Positions 52,836 to 62,001 of a stretch of DNA of 64,000 nucleotides are shown in pieces (within the stretch, counting starts at the first letter, position 1; each line of letters opens with the position of its first letter). Source of the stretch: Halalkalibaculum roseum (GTDB taxonomy: Bacteria; Bacteroidota; Rhodothermia; Balneolales; Balneolaceae); NCBI RefSeq assembly GCF_011059145.1, contig NZ_JAALLT010000001.1, positions 789,250-853,249 of the forward strand, read 5' to 3'. Under the pieces are notes generated by a model, which searched no databases, was not told the origin of the DNA, and was given only the letters and a program-made list of their open reading frames with translations. The translations under genes were made by a program, and so were the position numbers.

Positions 52836-53405
52836 ATGGTAGCTACAAAACGCTATGTAAAATACATGGTGAGTCTTAGGTGCAAAATGATACTAAAAGA
52901 GGAGCTCGGTAAAGCCGGCATTAAGTACTCCATTTCACCGCATGGTGCCGTAGAGTTTCATGACGGAACCACTCAGGCGCAACTTGATCGCCTGAATAAT
53001 AATCTGTTAAAATCAGGCTTAGAATTGTTGGATGAAAATGACAGTATGCTTATTGATCGCATCATTACTACGATCATCGAAGTGGTCCATTATTCCGATC
53101 AGCTGCCAAACCTGAGTTTTGAAGATATCATTGGTAGAAACCTGCAATCGGGAAGTGAATCGATATTAAAGATCTTTTCTGATGTAAAAGGGATCTCCGT
53201 TATGCAATTTATTATTATCCAAAAAATTGAGCGTATCAAGGAGTATCTGCTGTATGATGATTTATCATTGTTGGCAATAGCTGAAAAACTTCGCTACAAA
53301 AACGAACACTACTTAACGGCTCAATTCAAAAAACATACCGGACTGTCTCCGGGCTATTTTAAGGATTTAAAGGCAGAACGCATGAGTAATTTACCCCAGA
53401 CATAG
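52836..53405 (+). CDS. Short AraC-family transcriptional regulator 2
   Basis: Start set at MVATKRYVKYMVSLRCKM, which aligns with the paralogue at 34529; an ATG or GTG further upstream would add an unrelated hydrophobic stretch. The 189-residue protein has the same small N-terminal domain (YVKYMVSLRCKMILKEEL) and AraC domain (FIIIQKIERIKEYLLYDD, LSLLAIAEKLRYKNEHYL, KKHTGLSPGYFKDL). The first helix-turn-helix is more diverged than in the paralogue. It lies downstream of the cupin pair. Candidate regulator of the three-box regulon. Confidence 0.88.
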   Translation: MVATKRYVKYMVSLRCKMILKEELGKAGIKYSISPHGAVEFHDGTTQAQLDRLNNNLLKSGLELLDENDSMLIDRIITTIIEVVHYSDQLPNLSFEDIIGRNLQSGSESILKIFSDVKGISVMQFIIIQKIERIKEYLLYDDLSLLAIAEKLRYKNEHYLTAQFKKHTGLSPGYFKDLKAERMSNLPQT

Positions 53406-53726
53406 TGCATCTGTTCCTTGGGCCATAAAAATAATACTATTGACTAAAGCCCATGAATTTCCCCAATATCTTTAATCAGGAAAAATAACCCTTCCTAATT
53501 ATCGATCACACGTTCTCAATTTATCACGATCCTTTACAATTTTCGATAATCCCTTTCTTTGGAAGTGATGGATTCTGAAAGGAAAACCCTTCTCTTGAAT
53601 TTTGAGAAATAGGAATAATGAGTACTGAAATTACTGTCTGGGGAAAAATCTGATTATCCAAACCCCGAACAATCCCGGCGAAATTTATATGATCGTTTCA
53701 ACAAATTTCTATGAAAGAAAAACAGA
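53406..53726. other. Intergenic region
   Basis: About 320 bases of AT-rich DNA between the AraC-type and transporter genes. I see no motif or repeat in it. Confidence 0.4.
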
Positions 53727-54581
53727 ATGGAAACAGATAAAACCGCACAGTCACCCGAGCAACAAATACTTAAAGAAAAAGCAAAGGGTTCCAAGAATAC
53801 CAAAAACTATAACGACATCATCAGTACCGTTCTGCATGAAGGCGAGACCATGTTCGGTCTTCAGAACAAAACCGTATTTTTGAGCTCCATTATCGCCGGT
53901 CTGGAAATCGGGTTCAGTTATCTTTTGATTTGTTCCGTGTACTTTTTTTTTAACGGCACATTACCGGAAGGAACAATATTTAAGCTGTTCAGTATCGTCT
54001 ATCCGGTTGGATTTATCATGGTAATAGTCGGAAAGTCAGCTTTATTTACAGAACAGACATCCATTGTAGCTCTTCCTGTACTGAATGGTCAACGCAGCAT
54101 CCTGAACCTGCTTCGTATCTGGTCTACCGTCATCTTGGGTAATATTATCGGAGGTATCATTTTTGTTCTTTTTATAAGCTATTTGGGTCCAAAGTTAACC
54201 CTGTTCACTCACGATACAATGAGTAAAATTGGAGAACATATCCTTAACTATGACAGTCTGGTCATCTTTTTAAGTGCTGTTACAGCAGGCTGGCTGATGG
54301 GGCTTTTGACCTGGTTGTTGAGTTCTATCGTTAATTCCATTACCAGGCTTGTACTGATATTTATGATAACCGCCATCATTGGGTTGGGGGGATTTCATCA
54401 CAGTATTGTCGGTAATATTGAGGTTTTTGGTGCATGGCTCTATTCTGATTCTATTTCATTTCTCGATTATATTAAGTTTCTGGGCCTGACATTGAGTGGT
54501 AACGGAGTGGGTGGGGCTGTGGTTGTAGCTTTGTTTAAATATCGAGTATTTCAGTCTAATTATGCGGAAGGCTCAATCTAA
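53727..54581 (+). CDS. Formate/nitrite transporter-family channel
   Basis: A 284-residue inner-membrane protein with a hydrophilic N-terminus of about 45 residues and six membrane segments. Family features: ALFTEQTSIVALPVLNG (the FNT pore-loop region), ILGNIIGGIIFVLF and AGWLMGLLTWLL. The long N-terminus and GGFHHSIVGNIE loop resemble the YfdC-like subgroup rather than FocA or NirC. Members pass small monovalent anions; the substrate here is unknown. It appears monocistronic. Confidence 0.88.
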   Translation: METDKTAQSPEQQILKEKAKGSKNTKNYNDIISTVLHEGETMFGLQNKTVFLSSIIAGLEIGFSYLLICSVYFFFNGTLPEGTIFKLFSIVYPVGFIMVIVGKSALFTEQTSIVALPVLNGQRSILNLLRIWSTVILGNIIGGIIFVLFISYLGPKLTLFTHDTMSKIGEHILNYDSLVIFLSAVTAGWLMGLLTWLLSSIVNSITRLVLIFMITAIIGLGGFHHSIVGNIEVFGAWLYSDSISFLDYIKFLGLTLSGNGVGGAVVVALFKYRVFQSNYAEGSI

Positions 54582-54982
54582 CCGGATTTCAAAAATTTTC
54601 TGCGCATCAGTTCCTTACAAAGAAATCGGCTGCACTAGTATAGATTATCAGAGTTCGACGCAGTAGAAGCCAAATAAATATATCAGAAAACGAATATCAG
54701 GTGATGGCATAATTATAACCTGCACCGGACTATCTCGCAGAAACTTTGAGACACTAAGAATGCACGTATGATTTTAATTACGTCTCTTCACCGGTGACAC
54801 TTAAAGTTGGTACATCAGTGGGTACCTGATAGGTAAATTTCAGCCATAGTTGTCTTTATTCCCAATTCTGAAGTACACTCATTAATTATTGCGTGGTAAC
54901 TTTTACCAAGAACGGTCTGAAACCAACTAAAAAAATCAGATGAAGGGGTATTTTCTAGAATGACTTCCTCGAATACAATTGG
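54582..54982. other. Intergenic region between convergent genes
   Basis: About 400 bases with nothing recognisable. Confidence 0.4.
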
Positions 54983-56890
54983 TTAATATCTTTTTATTGA
55001 AGTGAATTCACGGGCCAGTCGCAACTCGCGTAACATGGAACTCTTTTTGATCTGGTGTGCTTGCATACGACTTAGTATATCATCTAATGTACGAACAGCA
55101 TTAAGAATATAGGGTCCCTTGTTTAGCATCACACATTCCGCTCGGTGCCCCATAGCGGCATCCGTAATCTCGGCCCGAGATGGAGTACCTTTCTTAGCCA
55201 CAGACTCCAGTACTTGCGTAGCCCAAATAACGGGGACATGAGCCGCCTCACATAACCAAAGAATCTCTTCCTGTACCTCGGCCATTCTCTCAAATCCGCA
55301 TTCGACTGCCAAATCTCCCCTGGCAATCATTACTCCGAAGCAGTGAGAACGCATTGCTGTCAGTAAAATAGACGGCAAATTATGAAATCCCTGTTTTGTT
55401 TCAATCTTTAGCATTATAGCAGGTTGTTTATCACCATATTTTTCAAGTCGATCTTGAAGCATCTCCACATCCCTTGCACTGTTTACAAAAGATAATCCTA
55501 CAACATCCGCGTATTCAGCTATAAAATCTAAATAGTTAAGATCGTCAACTGTTAGTGAGGGCAAACTTATATAACTGTCCGGAAGATTTATACCTTTATC
55601 CCCTCTTAGTTTTCGACCCTTTTCACGTGATTGTTTAATTCTGATAATGATCTCTTCGTCTTCAATTCTATCAATAACTCCCCCTATCTTTCCGTCGTTG
55701 AACCAAATCATTTCACCGACTTCCACATGATCTAAAGCCTCAGGCAGAGTGCAGCCGATTTTGGCAGGGGCCAATTCTATACCTACATCATCATATATAG
55801 CGGGATGCCCCGGACTTTGATTTCGTGTCAAAATAAGCTGATCACCGGGCTTTAGGATAATCGGAATTTCAGAGTGCGGAATATTCTCTACATGAGTTTG
55901 ATACTTGTCAGCTTCAGTACCGGATATTCGTAATACTGTTTGAGGTGTAAGATAGAGTGTTTTATTCGTCTCGACTAAGCAGCCATGATCTTTTGAATCT
56001 ACTACCGAAAGTACCCTTTTAGACCCCCGGGCATCAATCAGCTTAATTTTATTTCCGACATTCAAATATTGCAACCATGGATCAGGAACTTGTAACACAC
56101 ATCTTGTACACTTGGGCGAGGGATGAAAATGAGTGATATTTTCAGAAGTCAGCCATATCACAGCGGGTCTAATAACACGGCCGATTTCATTACGTACGGG
56201 CCTGACTTTAATTACCTGTGGACCGGGATTCAGTGGTCCTGTACGCAACTTTGGGCCCGGCAGCTCCATGATTATTCGACACCGCTTTCCAAGCTCTCTT
56301 TCAGCTTTTCGCAGGTTTTTTACAATTTTCATCCACACTTCTACATTATCGTGGGCACAGTTTATCCTCACACAATCCATTCCTTCCTGCAAAAGATTAT
56401 ATACTAATCCAAAATTATCCGCTGCTTCACTCGGCATTGTTACCATAACACGAACACCTCTTCCTTCCCTCGCCGGTCCAAGCAATGATTCAGTGTGTTC
56501 CGATAAAAGCTTTTCACCTTTTTTAAATTTGATAGTACTGTTATTTAGAGCGGGTGCCTGTCGCACTTTACGCGATAGACCAAACAATACATTGGCTACA
56601 GCATCAACCGTAGCCATAACATGAGACTCAGCTCGCCCCAGGGAGGATAACCCCATTGCAGCCAGGCTGATTTGTAGTGGGCGAAGATCCTTGCTTCGAA
56701 AGGCCAAATAGTGTAATAAATTACGAGCACTTTCCACGTGATTTTCATCGACCTCGTCCAAATAGTATTGAAAAGTATCAACTGCACCAACTAGCTCTGA
56801 ACGAAGATCCAATACTTCGAGAAAAATTTTCTCAATTTGATCCGAACTTGGGTATGATGTTGTTTCCGGACTTTTCATTTGATAAATCAA
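54983..56890 (-). CDS. Atypical pyruvate kinase without C-terminal regulatory domain
   Basis: A 635-residue protein. The pyruvate kinase core is recognisable: DCVRINCAHDNVEVW, IIMELPGPKLRTG (catalytic lysine region), GLSFVNSARDVEMLQ, MLKIETKQGF, FGVMIARGDLAVECGFERM, and PVIWATQVLESVAKKGTPSR then AEITDAA. A helical N-terminal extension of about 130 residues precedes the barrel, and the B domain region is enlarged. The normal C-terminal allosteric domain of about 120 residues is missing; the protein ends soon after the barrel. It would make ATP and pyruvate from phosphoenolpyruvate, possibly without the usual effectors. Not near other glycolysis genes except that a probable gapA starts at 63978. 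Confidence 0.85.
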   Translation of the reverse strand: MIYQMKSPETTSYPSSDQIEKIFLEVLDLRSELVGAVDTFQYYLDEVDENHVESARNLLHYLAFRSKDLRPLQISLAAMGLSSLGRAESHVMATVDAVANVLFGLSRKVRQAPALNNSTIKFKKGEKLLSEHTESLLGPAREGRGVRVMVTMPSEAADNFGLVYNLLQEGMDCVRINCAHDNVEVWMKIVKNLRKAERELGKRCRIIMELPGPKLRTGPLNPGPQVIKVRPVRNEIGRVIRPAVIWLTSENITHFHPSPKCTRCVLQVPDPWLQYLNVGNKIKLIDARGSKRVLSVVDSKDHGCLVETNKTLYLTPQTVLRISGTEADKYQTHVENIPHSEIPIILKPGDQLILTRNQSPGHPAIYDDVGIELAPAKIGCTLPEALDHVEVGEMIWFNDGKIGGVIDRIEDEEIIIRIKQSREKGRKLRGDKGINLPDSYISLPSLTVDDLNYLDFIAEYADVVGLSFVNSARDVEMLQDRLEKYGDKQPAIMLKIETKQGFHNLPSILLTAMRSHCFGVMIARGDLAVECGFERMAEVQEEILWLCEAAHVPVIWATQVLESVAKKGTPSRAEITDAAMGHRAECVMLNKGPYILNAVRTLDDILSRMQAHQIKKSSMLRELRLAREFTSIKRY

Positions 56891-57396
56891 CTGGAGTTAT
56901 CACCATTTAACTCACTTTACAAAATTGCGGATAGATTATTTATAGGCTTATACTAAAAGCAAATGTAGTACTATTCCTTACAATTGAGTATTGCCATGAC
57001 CCTTATCTCCATGCCGACTATTGCTATTTTGCCCCAAAAAAATAAGAGAAGTACGATATTGGTAACAAAACCGGCAAAAATAGGCCTTCAGGCGTCGGGA
57101 GGGGGGGGTAAGCGTTTTTAAGTCCGACGCGTCTACCAAGTCCGCCACTCAGGCATCGTGTTAAAAAAGGGCAAAGATTCTCTTTCAAAACAACCTTTCT
57201 AAAAAAAGTATACCTAAAACACAAATCTTACACTGTTTACTCGTTACTCATCAGAATAATGTTCCAACTCAACCACTAATAAACCCGCCGTTGACCTCGC
57301 AAAAGTTATATTGTACCTTAAAATAGATAATAGTATCATTATTGAGTTCTATGTCTACAGAATACAATATCTTCACATTAACCAATTAGAGGAAAT
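56891..57396. other. Intergenic region with tRNA fragment
   Basis: About 500 bases. Apart from the tRNA-Leu fragment there is no gene; the minus-strand frame across the fragment is only a by-product of it. Confidence 0.5.
57116..57155 (-). repeat. Right copy of tRNA-Leu direct repeat (truncated tRNA)
   Basis: Reads as the 5' half of tRNA-Leu(UAA), from the acceptor strand through the anticodon loop, with 38 of 40 bases identical to 2756-2795 and the same orientation. The 3' half is absent; a G8 run and unrelated sequence lie there instead. It is not a working tRNA. It may mark the far end of an integrated island. Confidence 0.75.
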
Positions 57397-57963
57397 ATGA
57401 ATATCAAAAAATGTATTACAGCGTTGTTTGGAGTTTTAATGCTGGCTACGGTTACCCCCGACCTGGTTCAGGCGCAGTGGAGTATCGGTGCGTCTTATGA
57501 AATCCGTTCGGAAGATCCCCAAAATGGCTTTGGTGCCCGTATAGAACGCAAAATACTCACCGGATTGCCGCTTGTGCAACTGGGAATTCGCGGTCATTTC
57601 AGTTATTTCAGTGAAGAGAACAGCCTCTCAGAAGGAGGAGTTACTTATTCCGCTGACGTCACTAACTACGACTACGGTTTAGCGGCAACAGGTGGAGTCA
57701 ATCTCGGGATGCTGACCCCCTATGTAGGGCTGGGCCTCGGAGCAACAACTTTTGACGTCAGTACTCAGGACTTGCCTGGCGGAGATTTTGATACCAGTGA
57801 CAGCGGTGTTTTCTGGAATACCTTTGCAGGGGCGGAGCTGAGTGTAACACCGATTATAAAACCCTTCGTAGAATATCGTTTCCAGCAGACTGATGAACCT
57901 CAATTTGCAACTGAGTTCGATGCTAACGGACGATTGATATTCGGTCTCTCTCTGTCATTTTAG
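57397..57963 (+). CDS. Small outer-membrane beta-barrel protein
   Basis: A 188-residue protein with a signal peptide (LFGVLMLATVTPDLVQAQ) and alternating strands (WSIGASYEIRSE, YGLAATGGVNLGMLTPYVGL, GLSLSF end with terminal phenylalanine typical of BAM substrates). It resembles an eight-stranded OmpX/OmpA-like barrel. No plug or OmpA domain. Ends at a good terminator. It is the first gene right of the tRNA fragment. Confidence 0.8.
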   Translation: MNIKKCITALFGVLMLATVTPDLVQAQWSIGASYEIRSEDPQNGFGARIERKILTGLPLVQLGIRGHFSYFSEENSLSEGGVTYSADVTNYDYGLAATGGVNLGMLTPYVGLGLGATTFDVSTQDLPGGDFDTSDSGVFWNTFAGAELSVTPIIKPFVEYRFQQTDEPQFATEFDANGRLIFGLSLSF

Positions 57964-57982
57964 CCAATTAATTTCTTTATAT

Positions 57983-58006
57983 AGCGGGCGTCTGGCGGCG
58001 TCCGCT
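57983..58006 (+). terminator. Terminator after the outer-membrane protein gene
   Basis: An 8-bp stem with one G-U pair (AGCGGGCG/CGTCCGCT) followed by a run of T. Confidence 0.85.
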
Positions 58007-58258
58007 TTTTTTATACAAAAACTATATGTCCGAATTTAACGTTGGCATAAGAAGTAATAGATCGTTTATTTACTATAATGTTGACCAAAACAGGAAGCAA
58101 ATAACAAAACGCAATTAACAAACAAACCGGAAATAACAACTTTCAATGACCCAAACAGAAGCTTTTATTCAGTTTCAGTCATTAGATGATTGGTTATTTA
58201 CTTTTGTTTGTTATTTGTCTCTTGTCATTTGCAATTTTTCATAGTAGTACGGTAACTG

Positions 58259-60505
58259 ATGGCAGAAGCAAAAACAACATATCCTGAAGACCTGGGAGAT
58301 ATACCGCTGCCTGAGCCGCAACAGCGTGATCTTGAGCAGCTGCTGGAGGTATGTCACGATCACCTTGATTCGGTTGACGATGACCTGGTGACCCGGGCTT
58401 TCACACTCTGCTATATTTCCCATGAGGGCGTTAAGCGCGCTTCAGGGGAACCCTACTATTTCCACCCTGTAGCGGTCGCCAAAATCGTTGCTTTGGAGAT
58501 CAATATAGATGATGTGTCGGTAACGGCAGCCCTGCTCCACGATACGGTGGAGGACACCAGTGTTACGCTGGAAGATATCGAGAAACAGTTTGGAGAAACG
58601 GTTGCTCACCTGATTGATGGGGTGACAAAGATATCCGGTGTATTTAAGAGCCGCGATACCAAGCAGGCGGAGACCTTCATGAAGCTCTTGCTGTCCATGG
58701 CGGAGGATATCCGTGTGGTTCTGATCAAATTTGCCGATCGCCTGCATAATATGCGTACCATTCAACATCTTCCCCGTGAGAAGCAGCTCCAGATTGCCAC
58801 AGAAACTATAGAGCTATACGCACCGCTGGCCCATCGTTTTGGCTTGTTCAATATTAAAAGCGAGTTTGAGGATCTCTGTTTCAAGGTTATCGACCCCAAT
58901 TCCTATAAGTTTATCGCCCGTAAGCTGCGTGAGAAGAAGGATTCGCGTGAGCAGTTCATTGAGGAATTCATGCAGCCTATCAGGGAGGAGCTGGAAGACC
59001 AGGGATTCAAGTTTGAAATCAAAGGCAGGCCCAAGCATATCAATTCCATCTTCCGCAAGATGCAGCGGCAGCAAAAGCCCTTTGAGGAAATCTATGACCT
59101 CTTTGCAATTCGTATAATCCTGGAGGATCCGCATACCAAGGAGGATTGCTGGCGTGTCTATTCCATCATCACCGACTGGTATACTCCCATTCCTAAACGT
59201 TTCAGGGATTTCATTTCTGTACCAAAAGCCAACGGCTACCAGTCACTGCACACTACGGTGATTACGAAAAAGGGCCGCAAGGTGGAGGTTCAAATTCGTA
59301 CCCGTAAGATGGACGAAATTGCCGAACGCGGACTTGCCGCACACTGGAAGTATAAGGAAGGCAAGGAAGGCTCTGAGACGCTGGATAAGTTTGTGACATG
59401 GGTACGGGACGTGCTGGAAAATCCGCGCCCCGATGCCGCTACAGAATTTGTCAAGGATTTCCAGCTTAACCTGTACCAGGATGAAATTTATGCTTTTACC
59501 CCGGATGGGGAACTGAGAACTTTGCCACAGGGAGCTACTCCCATCGACTTTGCATTTGATATCCATAGTGAGATCGGTGAGCGTGCCATGGCTGCCAAAA
59601 TCAATGGCAAGATGGCCCCGTTGCGCCAGAAACTAGAGATAGGGGATCAGGTAGAGATCATCACCGGGAACAAGATCAATCTGAATCCGGACTGGATTAA
59701 CGACGTGGTTACCCACAAGGCTAAGTCACGCATCCGTCAGTTTATTAAACAGAAAGAACGACAGACGGCCGAAGAGGGCAAAGAGCTCTGGGAAAAACAG
59801 GCCGAGAAGGGCAAATTCGAGATTTCTGAGCAGGATCTGACCCGCATTGCTCAAAAGCTGAAGTTCGATTCCACCCAGGACCTTTTCTACGAAATCGGTA
59901 TGGGTACCTTTGATGTGCAGAAGCTTTTCAAGATGGTAAAACAATTTACCAGCAAGGGCCGTATAGATGAAGAGGAGGAACAGCCGAAGTCAGGACAGCT
60001 GACGGAAGAGGAAATCCAGGAAACATATATCGATGCGGCGCGTTCCATCGGTGACAGCAAAGCACTGGTGATCAACGGTGAGCTGACAAATGTTAAGTAC
60101 TCCTATGCCAACTGTTGCAGCCCGATACCCGGCGATGATGTGATAGGATATATTAGCCGGACCGGTGATGTGAAGATTCACCGCTCCAATTGTAAGAATA
60201 TCAGGCACCTTATTCAGACAGACGGTGAACGAATAGTTGATGTGGCTTGGGCTAAAAATATTGATACCCGGTTCCTTGGAGCTGTCCGCGTCATTGGAGA
60301 GGACCGGGTAGGTATGATCAACGACCTTACTGATGTACTTTCAAAATCGCTGCAGACTAATATGAAGAGTATTAACGTTAACAGCGACAGTGGAATGTTT
60401 GAAGGTATATTAACGGTTTATGTAGAAGACATTGAACACTTAGATAGAATCATCAACAGACTTCAAAAAGTGGAAGGAGTTAAAAGCGTATTTCGATATG
60501 AATAA
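58259..60505 (+). CDS. Bifunctional (p)ppGpp synthetase/hydrolase, RelA/SpoT family
   Basis: A 748-residue long RSH protein. The HD hydrolase domain has HPVAVAKIVA, LLHDTVEDT (HD) and FADRLHNMRT, all intact, so hydrolysis is expected. The synthetase domain has FEIKGRPKHINSIFRKM, YDLFAIRIIL and PKANGYQSLHT. A TGS domain follows (YAFTPDGELRTLPQGATPID), then a zinc-finger-like YANCCSPIPGDDVIGY, and a C-terminal ACT domain (AVRVIGEDRVGMINDLT). This is the stringent-response enzyme that makes and degrades the alarmone. It precedes the HU gene. Confidence 0.97.
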   Translation: MAEAKTTYPEDLGDIPLPEPQQRDLEQLLEVCHDHLDSVDDDLVTRAFTLCYISHEGVKRASGEPYYFHPVAVAKIVALEINIDDVSVTAALLHDTVEDTSVTLEDIEKQFGETVAHLIDGVTKISGVFKSRDTKQAETFMKLLLSMAEDIRVVLIKFADRLHNMRTIQHLPREKQLQIATETIELYAPLAHRFGLFNIKSEFEDLCFKVIDPNSYKFIARKLREKKDSREQFIEEFMQPIREELEDQGFKFEIKGRPKHINSIFRKMQRQQKPFEEIYDLFAIRIILEDPHTKEDCWRVYSIITDWYTPIPKRFRDFISVPKANGYQSLHTTVITKKGRKVEVQIRTRKMDEIAERGLAAHWKYKEGKEGSETLDKFVTWVRDVLENPRPDAATEFVKDFQLNLYQDEIYAFTPDGELRTLPQGATPIDFAFDIHSEIGERAMAAKINGKMAPLRQKLEIGDQVEIITGNKINLNPDWINDVVTHKAKSRIRQFIKQKERQTAEEGKELWEKQAEKGKFEISEQDLTRIAQKLKFDSTQDLFYEIGMGTFDVQKLFKMVKQFTSKGRIDEEEEQPKSGQLTEEEIQETYIDAARSIGDSKALVINGELTNVKYSYANCCSPIPGDDVIGYISRTGDVKIHRSNCKNIRHLIQTDGERIVDVAWAKNIDTRFLGAVRVIGEDRVGMINDLTDVLSKSLQTNMKSINVNSDSGMFEGILTVYVEDIEHLDRIINRLQKVEGVKSVFRYE

Positions 60506-60662
60506 GTATAAGTTTTTACTTTGTAGCTTGTGCATACATTTTCATATCTGCTTCAAAAATAATATCATCAGTTACAAAAATTATGAAGCAGAAATCTCTC
60601 ATCTGAGATCGCTAAAACAACAAAGACAGAACTAAGATTAAAGTAGTAAGAACCCATTTAAT

Positions 60663-60989
60663 ATGATTACATATACAAAAAGAGACCTCGTTCGCAGAGT
60701 TGCAGAAGATATGGATGAACCTATGGTTCAGGCTGAACCTTGGGTTGACGCCGTACTTGTAGCAATTCGAGAAACCATGATGGATGCAGACCCCACCTGC
60801 CGAATTGAACTGCGTGACTTTGGTGTATTTGAAGTCAAAAAGACCAAAGCCAAGCCTAGAGCACGCAACCCGAAAACCAACGAAGAGATCTATGTTCCGG
60901 CGCATCGTAAAACCCACTTTAAGCCGAGCAAACTCTTGAAAGAATTTCTTAGAACACCTCTTGAGGAATTAGAAGAACAGGAAGGTTAA
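60663..60989 (+). CDS. HU/IHF-family DNA-binding protein
   Basis: A 108-residue protein beginning MITYTKRDLVRRVAEDM, with the beta-arm segment RNPKTNEEIYVPAHRKTHFKPS, the family's conserved R-N-P-x-T and F-K-P. The N-terminal helices are more acidic than in E. coli HU and the C-terminus is 15-20 residues longer (LEELEEQEG). It bends and compacts DNA as a dimer. One base separates it from the ruvX start, so they form one transcript. Confidence 0.95.
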   Translation: MITYTKRDLVRRVAEDMDEPMVQAEPWVDAVLVAIRETMMDADPTCRIELRDFGVFEVKKTKAKPRARNPKTNEEIYVPAHRKTHFKPSKLLKEFLRTPLEELEEQEG

Positions 60990-60990
60990 A

Positions 60991-61416
60991 TTGTCACGTT
61001 ACAGTAGATTAATAGGTATTGACGTAGGCACAAAATGGGTCGGACTGGCTCGTACGGATCTATTGCGTATGGTCGCAAATCCTATCGGTACTTACCCGCC
61101 GCCCGAAGCGATTGAAAAGCTGAAAAAACTGGTGGAAACCGAACAGGTAGAGAAGCTGGTTATAGGCTGGCCATTGACACCGGAGGGCGGAGAGGGCAGA
61201 GCCATAAGAATGGTTGAACGTTTTATTACCCGTTTACGGCTGGTTCTTCCTGAAATCGAAATTGCAAAGATGGACGAGCGATACACTTCGAAAGAAGCGG
61301 TTGCGGCGATGGTTGAGTCGGGAGTTCCAAAGATGAAGCGTAGGGACTCCGACAGGGTAAACCAAGCCGCTGCTGCCATCATTTTGCAGAAATACCTTGA
61401 CGAAACAGGAAACTAG
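60991..61416 (+). CDS. ruvX: RuvX/YqgF-type Holliday junction resolvase
   Basis: A 141-residue RNase H-fold nuclease: GIDVGTKWVGLARTD (first acidic residue), VIGWPLTPEGGEG, KMDERYTSKEA and DRVNQAAAAIILQKYL (last acidic residue). Starts at TTG one base after the HU stop. The family acts in processing of pre-16S rRNA and possibly on DNA junctions. Followed immediately by def. Confidence 0.93.
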   Translation: MSRYSRLIGIDVGTKWVGLARTDLLRMVANPIGTYPPPEAIEKLKKLVETEQVEKLVIGWPLTPEGGEGRAIRMVERFITRLRLVLPEIEIAKMDERYTSKEAVAAMVESGVPKMKRRDSDRVNQAAAAIILQKYLDETGN

Positions 61417-61417
61417 C

Positions 61418-61987
61418 ATGGCCATTTTACCCATCGTAACCTACGATGATGAGATTCTCAGGAAAGAAACCGAACCGGTAGAGGAACTCACCGATGAGAT
61501 AGAAGCTCTCATCGATAACATGTTTGAAACCATGTACAACTCCGACGGTGTTGGCTTGGCGGCTCCTCAGATAGGGAGACTTTTGCGAATTTTTGTGGTA
61601 GACGCCGATCCTATGGCCAAGGAAGAAGACGATCCGCTCTATGGTCCTATTGCCATGATCAATCCGGAAATCACTTTCAGCAGTGATGAAGAGATAGACA
61701 TGGAAGAGGGATGCCTGAGTATTCCAGGGGTGAATGCCTCTGTTACCAGGCCTGAATCCATTAGGGTTTCCTACCGCGATGAAGAGTTCGAAAAACAAGA
61801 ATTAGAGGTCGGCGGATGGCTATCACGAGTTATTCAGCATGAAAAGGATCACCTTGATGGTGTACTCTTTCTTGACCATCTGTCGATGTTTAAAAGGAAG
61901 CTTTTGAGCGGTAAACTGAAAGATATCGCTGAAGGTAATAAGGATACTGATTACCCGCTGGTCCCCAAAAAAGCAACTTCTAAATAA
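61418..61987 (+). CDS. def: Peptide deformylase
   Basis: Start at ATG 61418, two bases after the ruvX stop (MAILPIVTYDDEILR), which is the usual N-terminus; an upstream in-frame codon is not needed. The 189-residue enzyme has all three motifs: GVGLAAPQIG, EGCLSIPG with the metal cysteine, and QHEKDHLDG with both metal histidines and the catalytic glutamate. It removes the formyl group from new proteins. It pairs with fmt next door, a very common arrangement. Confidence 0.97.
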   Translation: MAILPIVTYDDEILRKETEPVEELTDEIEALIDNMFETMYNSDGVGLAAPQIGRLLRIFVVDADPMAKEEDDPLYGPIAMINPEITFSSDEEIDMEEGCLSIPGVNASVTRPESIRVSYRDEEFEKQELEVGGWLSRVIQHEKDHLDGVLFLDHLSMFKRKLLSGKLKDIAEGNKDTDYPLVPKKATSK

Positions 61988-62001
61988 ACTTTTCCGGTGC
62001 C

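Noticed and set aside
57116-57155. A second functional tRNA-Leu
   Set aside because: Only the 5' half is present; there is no variable arm, T arm or 3' acceptor strand next to it.
57024-57224. Minus-strand frame of 66 codons across the tRNA fragment
   Set aside because: It runs through the tRNA-Leu remnant and a G8 run, and its residues (CLSGGLGRRVGLKNAY) come from these; no gene-like features.
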